Positions 1-10,606 of a stretch of 64,000 nucleotides of DNA are shown piece after piece. The translations under genes and the position numbers were made by a program. The stretch's first letter is position 1, and every line of letters begins with the position of its first letter. The notes beneath the pieces were generated by a model, which saw only the letters and a list, made by a program, of their open reading frames with translations, made no database searches and was not told the origin of the DNA. The stretch is from Anaeramoeba flamelloides (lineage: Eukaryota; Metamonada; Anaeramoebidae), in the NCBI GenBank assembly GCA_027625915.1, contig JANTQA010000040.1, forward strand, positions 682,001 through 746,000, in the 5' to 3' direction.

Positions 1-1
1 A

Positions 2-592
2 AAGGTGGTTCGGGAGTCTTTAAAATTATTGCTTGAACATTTAGAAATAAATAGCTATTCTATTTCCTTCCCAGAATTAGTTATCCCAACTATCATACAT
101 TTAAAACGATTTCAAAAAAATAGTAAAATAAAAAGATTTAATATTCAAGCCCAACAATTAATCGAAAAAATGAATAAAAATAGTAAATTTATCAAAAAGC
201 AAAGACAGTCAATTGAATTTGGTCCAAACGACCAGACAAAAATAGAGGAATTTTTATTAAATGAAAAAGAAAAGAAAAGTTCACCTTTAACTAAATTTTA
301 TTTACATTTAACTAATTTGGAAAATGAAAAGAAAAAGGTTTTAGAAAAGAGTAAACAATTAGAAATGGAAAGAACTGAAAGAAAAGAAAAGGGAATTACA
401 GATAAAAAAGAGAAAAATACACTAGTTAGAAAGAGAAGAAGAGAGAGGGCTAAAATAAGAAGAAAGGAATCCAGAAACCAAGCAAAACAATTGAAAAAAA
501 TGGAAAAAAAGAAATTGCAAAAACAAATTTTAGATATAAACGAATTAAACGAATTTAAAGATATAGTTGAAGACATGGATCTAAGTGATTAA
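2..592 (+). CDS. NOC2: NOC2 nucleolar complex protein, C-terminal part (5' end outside window)
   Basis: The frame is open from the first bases of the window, so this is the 3' end of a longer gene; no start codon is assigned. The 196 visible residues match the end of the NOC2/NOC2L family: a FPELVIPTIIHLKRF helix, then QLIEKMNKNSKFIKKQR, then a short SIEFGPND stretch, and SPLTKFYLHL near residue 100. In the known family this is the distal HEAT-like region before a basic tail. The last 90 residues are Lys/Arg/Glu-rich and probably coiled or disordered, ending in acidic EDMDLSD before TAA. NOC2 pairs with NOC1 and NOC3 to carry pre-60S particles from nucleolus to nucleoplasm; that role is family knowledge, not seen here. 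The identity is fairly sure because several motifs occur in the family order. Confidence 0.85.
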   Translation, partial: KVVRESLKLLLEHLEINSYSISFPELVIPTIIHLKRFQKNSKIKRFNIQAQQLIEKMNKNSKFIKKQRQSIEFGPNDQTKIEEFLLNEKEKKSSPLTKFYLHLTNLENEKKKVLEKSKQLEMERTERKEKGITDKKEKNTLVRKRRRERAKIRRKESRNQAKQLKKMEKKKLQKQILDINELNEFKDIVEDMDLSD

Positions 593-3500
593 ATTATTTA
601 ATAATTCTATTTTGTTTTTTTTTTTTTTTTTTTTTGAATGGAATTCAGTGTTGAACTCTGAAAATAACACAAGATCCCAAAAAATATTAAATAGACTAAA
701 AAAATAAAAAATTCATAACTAAAATAATTTTTTTTTTTAATTTTTTTTAAAGTATACATAAAAATCAATACACTTCTCTAATTTGTTCCCAAATTCTGAA
801 GATCATGTTATCCACCAAAAGAGCAAATGTAAATATCTTAAATAATCAAGTTTTTTTTTTTTTGAACAAAATTGATTTTGTAGATAAAAGTATAGAAACA
901 AATTGAGATCATCAAATTTGGAGGGCTGATTAAATTCTTAAAAATATTTTATGAATTAAAAAAAGCTTTTATACATCTATAACATCTCAATAGTGAATGT
1001 TTTGCTTTAAAAAAAAAATTTTTTTTTTTTGTTTTTCAAATGCTATAAAATATTTTCAGAGAGTATTTTTCTTTAAAAATTATAATCAATTAATAAAATG
1101 TATTTTGTTGTAGAATGGATAAATACAATTTTATGAAGTAATAGTTGTTTAAATAACTTCTGTTTCGAAAATATTGGTTTTGATAAATAAATTAATTTTT
1201 TAAGGATATCTTACAGAAGTTTTCTTAGATCAAATTTTCAATTCACTTTTTTTTTACTTGTCGAAGCTGATTAAACCCAACTAATTTTATAACTATAAAG
1301 CATTAATAAAATACATTTCTGAGGTTTTTTCTTAGAGTAATTCTGAAAAAATTCCCATAGATCAAATTTTTATCCTTAAACTGACCCAATTATAAAAAAA
1401 AATCTTAAAGATGATCGACAATTTTTTTAAAAATAATCCTAGATTCTCAAATAAAAAAATAGTTTTAAAATAATCACATTACATTTTTAATACAAAAATA
1501 TTGTTTATTTTGTGTTTTTTTAATTAAAAAATTATAATATCATATTTATAACATGTTAAAATTTCATCACAGGTCTACAACCTGTTGTATATTTTATATC
1601 GCCTTTTATAACAAAAAATAAAATGATTTTATTCATTATTTTTTATATATTATACTATAAAGGATGTCATGAAAATTTCAATGATTTTTTCTCAAATTTT
1701 TTAAAACTTTCAATATTGAAAGCACAAAATAACTACATCATTTCCAACAATACTGTGGAAATTGATAAGACCAATAGAAATGGTTTCCCTTATTAAAATT
1801 TTTTTCTTTATTACATACTTAAAAATGGTTATGAAAGTTTATAATCAACTATTAATTTATCATAAAAAAAAATTGTTATTTATTTCTTGGTTTTGTATTC
1901 GAAATAAATACATAAAAAAACTGACATTAAGATGGATTTTCTATTTCCAAAATTGGAAAAATCTTAGGTTTAAAAATTTTACAATCAATAACCTTGAAAA
2001 TATTTTCAAAGTTTCCATGATTTCTGTTCTTTTTAAATTGTTTAAATATTCATTATTTAGTACAAAAAAAAAAAAAAAACTTCTCTTATTATTTAAACGA
2101 AATTGAATTTTTCTCTGATAGATTGAAATTAAATTTTCTATTTCCGAAAAAAAAATTATTTAGGGGAATTAATTTCTATATCTCATAAATTTTCAAGTTG
2201 TTTTTATAACAGTTGTATAATTTTTATTATTTTAACATATTTTAATAAATGATTTATTGAGTAAATAATTTACTAAAAAAAAAAAATAGAATTGAAAAAA
2301 TTGAAAACCAATTCATTAGTAAATGTTTTTATTGACAATCATAAGATTTAAAATCAGTTCTTTACTGAAGTTTTTAATGGGGAAACATTTTTACCAAAAT
2401 ACATTAAGTATTTTTTTGATTCTGTTTTTTTTTTATAAATTCCTTGATTTATAATATCTATATATATATTTATATATATATAACATATTTTATCTTACAT
2501 AACATCAATATAACCTACAAAATCTTTTATAACTTCTTTTTTAACAAAAAGAAATGTTATAAAATTATTTATTATTATTTTTTATCCTGTGATACAGTTT
2601 AGTAACTAACCCAAGTTTTTTAGTTTAACCCAATGCTAGAATTTAACTCTTGTAAAAAATATAGATTGACTGTAGAAATAAAAGAACCATATCAATGGGG
2701 AGAAAACAGCATATAAACAAGAAATAGGGCTCTTTAAATAAATTTTCTAAAAGAATTAAATAAGGTTATTGAAAGATTAAATTGTAAATTTTTGACAAAT
2801 AAATCAGAAAAAGATCATTTTATGAATTTTTATAAAAAAATCATTTTTTCTCAGAAATTTTATAAATATGACGAAATTTTTGAAAAAAAAGCATTTAATA
2901 TTATTGAACCATTTCCATTAATCAAAGATCTATCCTCTAAAGTCAATTTAAATCTGAACCAAGAATATATGTGTGTTCTGGTATCTTTTAAAACCTAAGG
3001 TTGAAAAAAAAAACATGAGTTAGATTTTTGTAATGGGTTAAAGGATATCAACATGGGTTATTTACACAACTGCAGATGTTTCTATTAATAGTTTAATGAC
3101 TTTCGTTCAAATTTTATAATAGTTTCAACATTTATAACGTTTCTATATCCTATATATACATGTTATATAATTTTTTTTTCATTAGGGATTATTATTATTA
3201 TTATTTAAGAAAAAGAATCCATTCAAAGTACACTCTCACAATACACTTTATTGTAAAATAAATGAAACAAAAATTTTCATTCAACTTGCAAGAAAACGAT
3301 TTCAAAACTGTTTTCAATTTCAATTTTATACTTTTTAAAATCAAGCTTAAATTCTTAATTTCCTCTAAAATTGAGGATTTTGATGATTTTTTTCAATTCT
3401 TGAAATGGGATTTTTTGGGAAAACAAATGAAAATTATGATCTTTTTATTTTACAATTAACGTTATCACTGTAACACAAGAAATTTTGATCTTATTTGAAA

Positions 3501-5069
3501 CTACATTTATTGAATAAAGCTAATAAAATCAATGTACTTTAAAAATTTTTATCTCAAATTCAAATTAGGAAGGTTAAATAAAGCTTTAAAATATCATTAC
3601 AAATTGATTAGGTAAATACGTCTGTTTTTTTTTGACAAAGAATAAGTAAAATCTCTTCTAAAACTCGAAAAAAACCTTTTTTTTTAATTCACTACTAATT
3701 AACCACTTTTAAAAATTATTCACAAATAACTAAAAAAAAAAAAAAAGCAAGACTTTGTTATTTCAAAGTTTTTCTACTAAAGCACTTACAATTTTATTTT
3801 TTTTGAAAAAGTATTAATAATTTTTTAAATGATCACTACTCAAAAAATAAACTACAATTTTGTTTCATATTGTTTGAAAAATATCAAGTGAAAAACAGTT
3901 TAATTGGTGGATCAAACAAAAGTGTGTTTTTTTATTATTAGAAGACTTATATATTAATCGGTCAAAGAAATTAAAAATATACTTTAATTACATATGGTAC
4001 TGTCATATTAAAGGTCTGTTATTTAAAAAGAAAATCTCTAAATGAATGATCAAATTAGAAAATTTATCACAAAAATAGAATAAATTTTTTTAACTTAAAA
4101 AACACTAAAATAAAAAATGAGAAAATTACCAAAAAATTTTGAACAAATTTCATTCTCTAATTTTAAAATTTAAACAAAACATCAAGGAATATTACATAGA
4201 AAATTCATTTGTACGTTAGGTATACTAGTTGTTAGTAGATTGGATGTTTCCTTGGAACAAGAAAACAAAATACAAATTATATTTTTCTATACAGATTATC
4301 GTCGTTGGGAATTCGTTATTTTGATCACTGTACAAATCTTCAAAAAAAAGTCTGGTTTGAATTATTGATGTAAAATAAAGTAAACGAAAGTGACCAAATG
4401 TTCTCATTCTAATTTCAGAGAATTATTCTTTCTCATAAGAAAACTAATAATTTACTTTTCAGAATCTTGAATATAAATTGTTCGAATTTATAGATATTGA
4501 ACAGTAAAAGACTGTTAATTTCTTTTTTGAATTCACAAAGTTATATAGTTTTGACTCCACAAAACCCCAAGTATTCCATTGTAAGAGAAAATAAGTAATA
4601 TAATTGTGTTTATTTGAAAACAAAAAAAACAATCTGTAAGTGTATTTGGTATCAAAGTAAATAGAACTAACAAAATTATTTCTCAACCAAACCTTAATAT
4701 GTGTTTATAGGAAAGATCAATTTAATTTTTTAAAATCAGATCATCAGAGCTTAAAGTTAGAAAAGTGATTTCGGATTTTTTAACGTTGAAAATTTTTGTT
4801 GTTTAATTTTATTTTATAATTTCTGTGGAAATAGTGAAATTTGCTTTTTTTGAAAAAACTTTTTGTATCAATTACCGAGATCATAACAGTTGGTTCACAA
4901 AATGATGTAAAAACACATAAGCCTTTCTGGGAAGGTTCTTAATTTGCCCCCTAACAAAAATGTCACTTGATTTTAATTTTTGAATTTGGTTAAAAACCAA
5001 ACTTTTCATAATCAACTTTCATTTTTTTTTTTTCCAAGATATAAAAACAATTTTAAACCAGCTTTTAAA
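593..5069. other. Intergenic region, 4.5 kb, no supportable gene
   Basis: This stretch is AT-rich with many A and T runs. Short open frames at 1762-2106 and 2792-2998 lack a good start, recognisable motif or splice partner. The second reads somewhat like protein (KSEKDHFMNFYKK) and could be a fossil fragment. Around 1540-1610 and 2480-2560 the words ATAACAT and TTTTATAAC recur, perhaps traces of a degraded small repeat. I see no RNA gene or intact mobile element. Confidence 0.6.
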
Positions 5070-6611
5070 ATGAATACAAATATTGAAAGATTCGAAACGT
5101 TTACTGACTTACAAGGGATTACTCACAAATCTGCATTATACCCTAACAAATGGACACAAGTTACTCTTGAAAAGAAGCAGAAGGTTTCTTCCACCAAATC
5201 TGGCTCGCCAATTTATATATTTAGGTTTAGCTTTAAAAATGAAACATATCAATTGGGCTCATTTTCTGGCCAATACATTGCTATACAGGCTCAGATAGAC
5301 ACCAAAATTGTCAAAAGATACTACTCCCCAATCTCAACTCCATCTGATCACGGGTTTGTTGAAATCTTAGTGAAGGTTAATTTGGAAAGAACTGGTATGT
5401 CAAATTATTTACAAAAAATGAATATTGGCGATACAATTCAAATGATGGGGCCTATTGATGGGTTCATTTATAAACCAGAAAACTTTAAACAAATTGTGCT
5501 TCTTTCTGCAGGTTTGATTATTTCTAATTTTGAAAAAAAAAAGATCTTTACATTTTTGCAATTTCTTTCATTTATTTTATTTTTTTTTTTTGTTAAAGCA
5601 AATATTTGGATCACTTTGGAGAATGATTGAAAGAGAAAATACTGGACTCAAAGTTTGATATCATTTAAATGTTATTTTGGAATTTTGAAAAAAAAAATTG
5701 AATTTTTCATTGAGGAATAATTGATTACGGAGATGAGTTTCAAGAGAAAATTTCAAAGAATTAACTAAATATATTGATATCAAGTGTTTCCTTTTTTAGT
5801 TATAAAAACCCCAATTTAGCAACATTTTGAATAAAAAATAAAAAATTAAAAAACTCAAAGTATTATCTATAATGTGTTATCAATCAAAATTCTCTTTAAA
5901 TTGAGGCCACCATTTCATTAACTGTTTTAATACCACACTCAAAACTAATTAAAAATATATTTGTTTGCTAATTCTTATGTTTACAAAACAATATATTTTA
6001 AAAAATCTGTTATCTATGATAAAATAAGAAAATGGATATCAACAAATTAAAAGATTTTTTGAAATTACGAAAAATAAAAAAAAATAAAAGTTATCATTGA
6101 AAAAATTCCATACTTGTGGTATTCATAATATTTAAAACCCTTTCAACTAATCAATTATTAAAAAAACCTGAATTGTTCATCATTTATTCGTTAATTATTA
6201 AACTTTTCTTAATTAATCTCACTTCCTGTAATTATATATAATATAGGTGTTGGTCTCTCGCCAATGATTCAATTAGCCAGAAGTATCATGAAAAACCCAA
6301 ATGATGAAACAAAAATAGTCTTTCTTCATGGAAATATCTCAGAAAATGAACTTGTTCTTTTTGACGAAATCAAATCATATGAAAATAATCACCCAAAACA
6401 ATTTAAATCTGTTTTTACTTTAGAGAAACCACATGAAAATTGGGATGGTGAGACAGGTTTTATCTCAAAAGAAATTATTGCTAAAAATATCGATGTTGAA
6501 TTAAACCCACAATTTGTAATGTGTGGACCAAAAGGATTTACAAACGCAATGGTTAAAATACTCAAAATCCAAATGAAATTCCCAAAAGAACAAGTATTTA
6601 ATTATTGGTAG
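5070..6611 (+). CDS. NADH-cytochrome b5 reductase, two exons (5070-5511, 6247-6611)
   Basis: A 268-residue FAD/NAD(P)H flavoenzyme that would pass electrons from NADH to cytochrome b5 or a similar acceptor. Exon 1 holds the FAD-binding barrel with the flavin motif RYYSPIS and the GMSNYL...GDTIQMMGP stretch. Exon 2 begins inside the dinucleotide site: joining gives LLSAGVGLSPMIQ, the usual GxGxxP loop, and CGPKGF follows near the end. The junction is phase 1, GT at 5512 and AG at 6246, and restores the motif exactly, which is strong support for the intron. The start is the ATG at 5070; the open frame upstream has only a TTG. No transmembrane anchor is seen at the N terminus, so the protein may be soluble or lipid-attached by another means. 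Length matches the catalytic core of CYB5R3-type enzymes. Closely related plant-type nitrate reductase FAD domains are a less likely alternative. Confidence 0.9.
5512..6246 (+). other. Intron of the cytochrome b5 reductase gene (735 bp)
   Basis: It starts GTTTGATTAT and ends AATATAG. Removing it joins a one-base codon remainder to GT and rebuilds the glycine of SAGVGLSP. The interior is AT-rich with many stops in all frames and no nested gene. Confidence 0.88.
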
Positions 6612-7007
6612 AATGCATACAAAAAATTTTAATATCCAATTTAGATACATCTTTCTTAGATTTAATATTCTGATTTTTATTTTTTCTTTTTTTTTTGGTA
6701 AAAATGTTTATTTTATGTCAATTCCTGAAGTTTTTAAAACAAAAAACTTCTCCATATTTGAATATTTAGCAAATTGTATTTTTCTTTTTGTTTTTATTCC
6801 CATATTACGTTTTTTATTTATAATTTTATTTTCTTTTTTGTTCCTTCTTTTTAGATATAACATTTGATTATTTACCTTTCTTTCATATTTTTATTGAAAG
6901 AATCAATAAAATTAATATAAATATATTTATTTAAATTTATTACAACTTTTGAGATCTTAAATTTAATTGTTTTTTTTTTATTTTAAGGGAAGAAATTAGT
7001 TTCCTCT
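6612..7007. other. 3' flank of the reductase gene, no gene
   Basis: An open stretch from 6613 to 6867 encodes only Phe/Ile/Leu-rich residues with poly-T bias and begins right after the stop codon. It is best read as 3' untranslated DNA. Confidence 0.6.
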
Positions 7008-7395
7008 TACAGCTGTTAGTTTTTTTTTCAATTTAAAAGAATGGAGAAAAATCATCTATATTTTACTCAATTCTTATTAATTAAAAAAAAGCCAGTCACT
7101 CTACGACACGCCTCTGATTTCTAAATTATTGTTCATAAATTTCAATAAAAAGTCATAATTTTCTTTAACATTAACTAATGATAAAATAAATAAATAGTCT
7201 TTGTTTCGAATAATATCAAGATTATTATTCTTTAATTCTTTTTGTTAATTTTGATTAATTTAATTAATTCTTTAATCCAAATTTTTCGATTTTTTTACAT
7301 AGAATGGATGTCGTTAGGTTTTTTTTTAATTTAAGAAAGAAACCGAAAATTTATTTCATTTACGGGTTATTTCTTGAATTAAAAAAAAAGTGCCA
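7008..7395. repeat. Foldback repeat, hairpin family, locus 1
   Basis: Two hairpins can be drawn: about 7008-7092 and 7313-7380. The second pairs TTTTTTTTAATTTAAGAAA with TTTCTTGAATTAAAAAAAAA. Between them lies CACTCTACGACAC, whose reverse complement occurs at the edge of locus 2 near 32336. The hairpin words (GAAA..ACCGAAAATTTATT, AGGTTTTTTTT) recur at 32.3-32.9 kb and 37.8-38.2 kb. This looks like a dispersed non-autonomous foldback element, locus-level copy, without coding capacity. Confidence 0.55.
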
Positions 7396-7718
7396 TTATG
7401 TTTTCTAGAATTCACAGGAATAATTTAAAAAAGAAATGTATAAATATAATTATAATGAGTGTTGAATTCTACCAGTTGGAAGGTACAAGAATATTTTCAA
7501 AATAGTTAAAAACCAAAAAAAATATTCATTAATCAAAGATATTTAAGTTATCCATCAAGTTCAACAATTCTAAAATTCAGAACATTTACCAACTGCTTAA
7601 ATAGATATTATTATGTAATAAATAAAAATTCAAATAAATTTTGTCCTTTATGTTTAAAATATGAACAGAAGGAAAGAATAGAAAATATTAGAGGTTTTGA
7701 TGATAACATGCTATAATT

Positions 7719-7893
7719 CACGATAAAGTTACGAAAATCGCGATAATTTCAATCAAATAGCGATATATCAGAAAATCGTGATATTCAATATTATTGCGAT
7801 AATATAACAAATCGCGATATTCTATAAAATCGCGATAATTATTATAAAATCGTGATAAATGCCAAAATATCGCGATTAAAAAGTAATCGCGAT
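7719..7893. repeat. Left subterminal CGCGAT motif array
   Basis: About ten copies of TCGCGAT or one-base variants (TCGTGAT, AGCGAT, TGCGAT, CACGAT) occur in 175 bp, spaced irregularly at roughly 12-25 bp. Several are the 8-bp palindrome ATCGCGAT. In a genome this AT-rich the cluster is far from chance. By analogy with other DNA transposons they are probably transposase or host-factor binding sites (inference). Confidence 0.75.
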
Positions 7894-8820
7894 ATAATAG
7901 TTGATGGGTTTTTGGGTTAATTGAGAAATATTTTATCAAAAAAATTTTTTTTGATCAAAAAATAGATTATGTGAAAAAAAGTTATTCTTTGAAAAAACAA
8001 TAAAAAAGATACTTGATCCTATCAAGGATCAGATCAAAGAGTTTTGTTGTGTTTTCATTTTATTTGGTTGACAAACCTATCGATCCTTTAAGATCAACAA
8101 CATTAAGAACTAAAGAGAAATAAATATTTTTTCAGTTAATCGTGGTGTTGTAAACAGAGTTGAATAAAAGACCTTCTAAAACAACCAACCCTTTAGATGT
8201 TCTTTAAAGAGAGTGTTTTCTTGGGTTACAATATTTTCATTTTTTCTCAGCAAGCTAAAAGGAGTTGGATAACTCTTCAAAAGATTTCACAAAATCCTTG
8301 CCAGATGATCACCAATTATTAAGATTTTTTATACAATACTTGTCTTCTTCTTCTTTTTCTTCTTTGAGAATCTTTGTTTTGGACAGAAAACACAATTAGA
8401 GCTTAGTGGTTTTTGTTTGATCGATCACCAAAAAGAAGGAAAATTATTCTTTATTCTTTTTGGCTATTTACAAATGGTGAAGGTAACAACTTCATTTTAA
8501 GAAAACACACATATTTTATATTCAAGTGTATTTTTGAAATGGGTAATTATTAGTTTGATCATTGAATTTGTTTGAGATTTTATATTTTGTTAAAAAAAAA
8601 AATGAAAAGAATAAAATTTTTTTCTACAACAACCAAACTCATTCCCTTTAAAAAAGTTTTCTGTCTTTCAAAACTTTCAAACACTTGAAGACAGTTCAGA
8701 ACCCTTACAAACACTTTCTGACATTATTAAAGGGGAAAGTGTTGTGTAAAAATCTCAAGGCTTTGTAAAAGTCAAGAGATTTTTTTTAAGATGATTTCAA
8801 AAAAATAATTTTTCATTTTT

Positions 8821-8920
8821 TCGCGATAATATGAATATCGCGATAATGTTGTTTATTGCGATTTTATGATTTTTCGCGATAAATTTTGACTAATCGCGAT
8901 TTTTTTAATATTATTGCGAT
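8821..8920. repeat. Right subterminal CGCGAT motif array
   Basis: Six copies of TCGCGAT or TGCGAT lie in 100 bp next to the right terminal inverted repeat, mirroring the left array of the same element. Confidence 0.75.
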
Positions 8921-8969
8921 TTTATTGTTAATATCAGGATAATATATGTTATCATCAAAACCTCTATTA

Positions 8970-10606
8970 ATCACTTTTTATGGGTATGCCCTTCCTCTGA
9001 AAAAGTTAAAAGAATTAAGTCTTAATGAAATAATTTTAAATTATGATAGCTTAAAATTATTTTTGTTAATTAATAATCATTAAATCGATGATTTTATTCT
9101 TAAATTTCTGAAAGGGAATTTTTGTAAAAGGGTACTTAGAGTGTAATTTACACTTCCTACTCGATAAAAAAAAAAAAAAAAAGAATATTTTTTAACCAAA
9201 TCTTCTTTATTTTTAGTTTTTTAAAATTATATTATTTTCCTATTAAAGGATTAACCATACCTTAAATTCTTCAATAATTAGTGTGTGTTGTAATTGAAAA
9301 TGAAATAATATTATTTCCACTGGTTCACATGACTGTAAAAAAGCTATTATAAAAATATTTACATAATAAGTTATTGTTTTTTCTAATGACTCACAATTAA
9401 TAATTATAAAATTGGAAAATTCCTTTTTCAAATCTGAAACGAAAGAAACTCAAAAAAATTTTATTCAGGTATTTAATAATTAATATTTATAACCTTCCAA
9501 AAGTAAATATTTTTGAAATTCAAAAATTTAAAGATTTTTCAATAATTATTAACACAAAAACCAAAAATGATTAGGTATATTCTCTTTTTATGGATTTGGT
9601 TGTAACATCTATATATTTCCAATATTTCTGAAATAATTTATTAATATAGTTTTAGTTAATTAGTTTATTTTTAAAAAAATAGAATTTTATGACAACTAAA
9701 CTACATTTCTCCATAAATTTATGAAAATATATTTTTTAACATTTGAAGTTTGAATATTGATAACTCGACCTTTAATTTATCGTAAAGTGCTGATTTTAAT
9801 CTGAAATTTTGGATTTTTTTTTACTAATAAAAGGTTGATTTTGAATCAATAGATCACCTTTTGGAGATATTACTACTTTTACTAATAGGATTTTTCGAGT
9901 CATTTGAACTTGTTGGAACTGATAAAATTTACATTCAATAGCAACATACTTTAATTTTAGACTTATTTGTAGATAGACAATCATCTCTTAAGAAAATAAC
10001 ATATACAATTATTTTCCCAATTAAAAAACAAAAATTTTTAATTCACATTCCAAATCATTTTTCTCCTTTCGAAGTTGAAGAAAATCCAAAGATCTTTACA
10101 ATATCGTTTAGAAATGATATTTTTAGATGATAAATTAAACTTCCTTCTTGAACGGAAAGATAAAATTTTTTACTCTGTGAATTTGATTGGAACAGTTATA
10201 AATTAATATTCTTTTTAAAAATTGACCTAAAAATTTTCATTTATTAATTGGAAAATAACAGTATCTTTATATAATCTCAAGTTTTCAATCTGAGTATAAA
10301 AAGCAGAAAATTGTCTCAAAATTAAATAGAAAAAAGTTTTTGAGAGATTTTATATCTCTCCTTCCACTTGGCTTTGAGAGAAGAAATTACAATTACCACA
10401 GCTTGAATTTTACAATTAATTTTACATAGCAGATTTGTTCACCAAACTATTTAATTGACTATTTTAAAAAATGTTGACGTAAAACTTCAAAGAATTCAAA
10501 TAGTTTTGATTCAACCTTTCTTGTATTTTCAAGAAAAAATGGTAAAAATATTTCATTTTTTTTAAATTTAAAAAATTAGCTTTTGTTTGGACTTCTAATT
10601 GAAAAA
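8970..10606. other. Intergenic region upstream of the DOCK gene
   Basis: No gene can be supported. A segment at about 9095-9160 (CTGAAAGGG ... GTGTAATTTACACTT) is repeated in inverse orientation at about 22235-22300, so it is a fragment of a dispersed repeat. Minus-strand open frames at 9243-9431 and 9796-9984 have no recognisable features. Confidence 0.5.

Larger units (their letters stand above)
7691..8964. mobile_element. DNA transposon-like element with CGCGAT arrays, copy 1 (non-autonomous)
   Basis: The 1274-bp unit has perfect 19-bp terminal inverted repeats, GAGGTTTTGATGATAACAT at 7691-7709 and its reverse complement at 8946-8964. Both ends are flanked by TATTA (7686-7690 and 8965-8969), a likely 5-bp target duplication, though in AT-rich DNA part of this could be chance. 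Just inside each end lies an array of CGCGAT-type motifs, about ten on the left and six on the right. The middle has no long open frame. A diverged full-length copy sits at about 56027-57299, which confirms the borders. Superfamily not recognised; the architecture (TIR, subterminal motif arrays, no gene) is that of a non-autonomous element moved by a transposase encoded elsewhere. Confidence 0.82.

Noticed and set aside
298-576. Phe/Ser-rich frames opposite Lys/Glu-rich genes (also near 10961-11341, 15855-16262, 25144-25450, 53035-53343, 58740-59320)
   Set aside because: They are mirror images of AAA/GAA-rich coding sequence on the other strand, with no start context or motif.
1762-2106. 114-codon + strand frame
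   Set aside because: Composition follows local A/T runs, no domain, non-ATG start region, and no splice partner.
6613-6867. Hydrophobic frame right after the reductase stop
   Set aside because: Poly-T bias gives Phe/Leu/Ile; it starts at the stop of the real gene and lacks conserved features.
7719-7893. CGCGAT motif cluster as a CRISPR array
   Set aside because: Units are 6-8 bp at irregular spacing, mirrored at the other end of a TIR-bounded element, in a eukaryotic genome.
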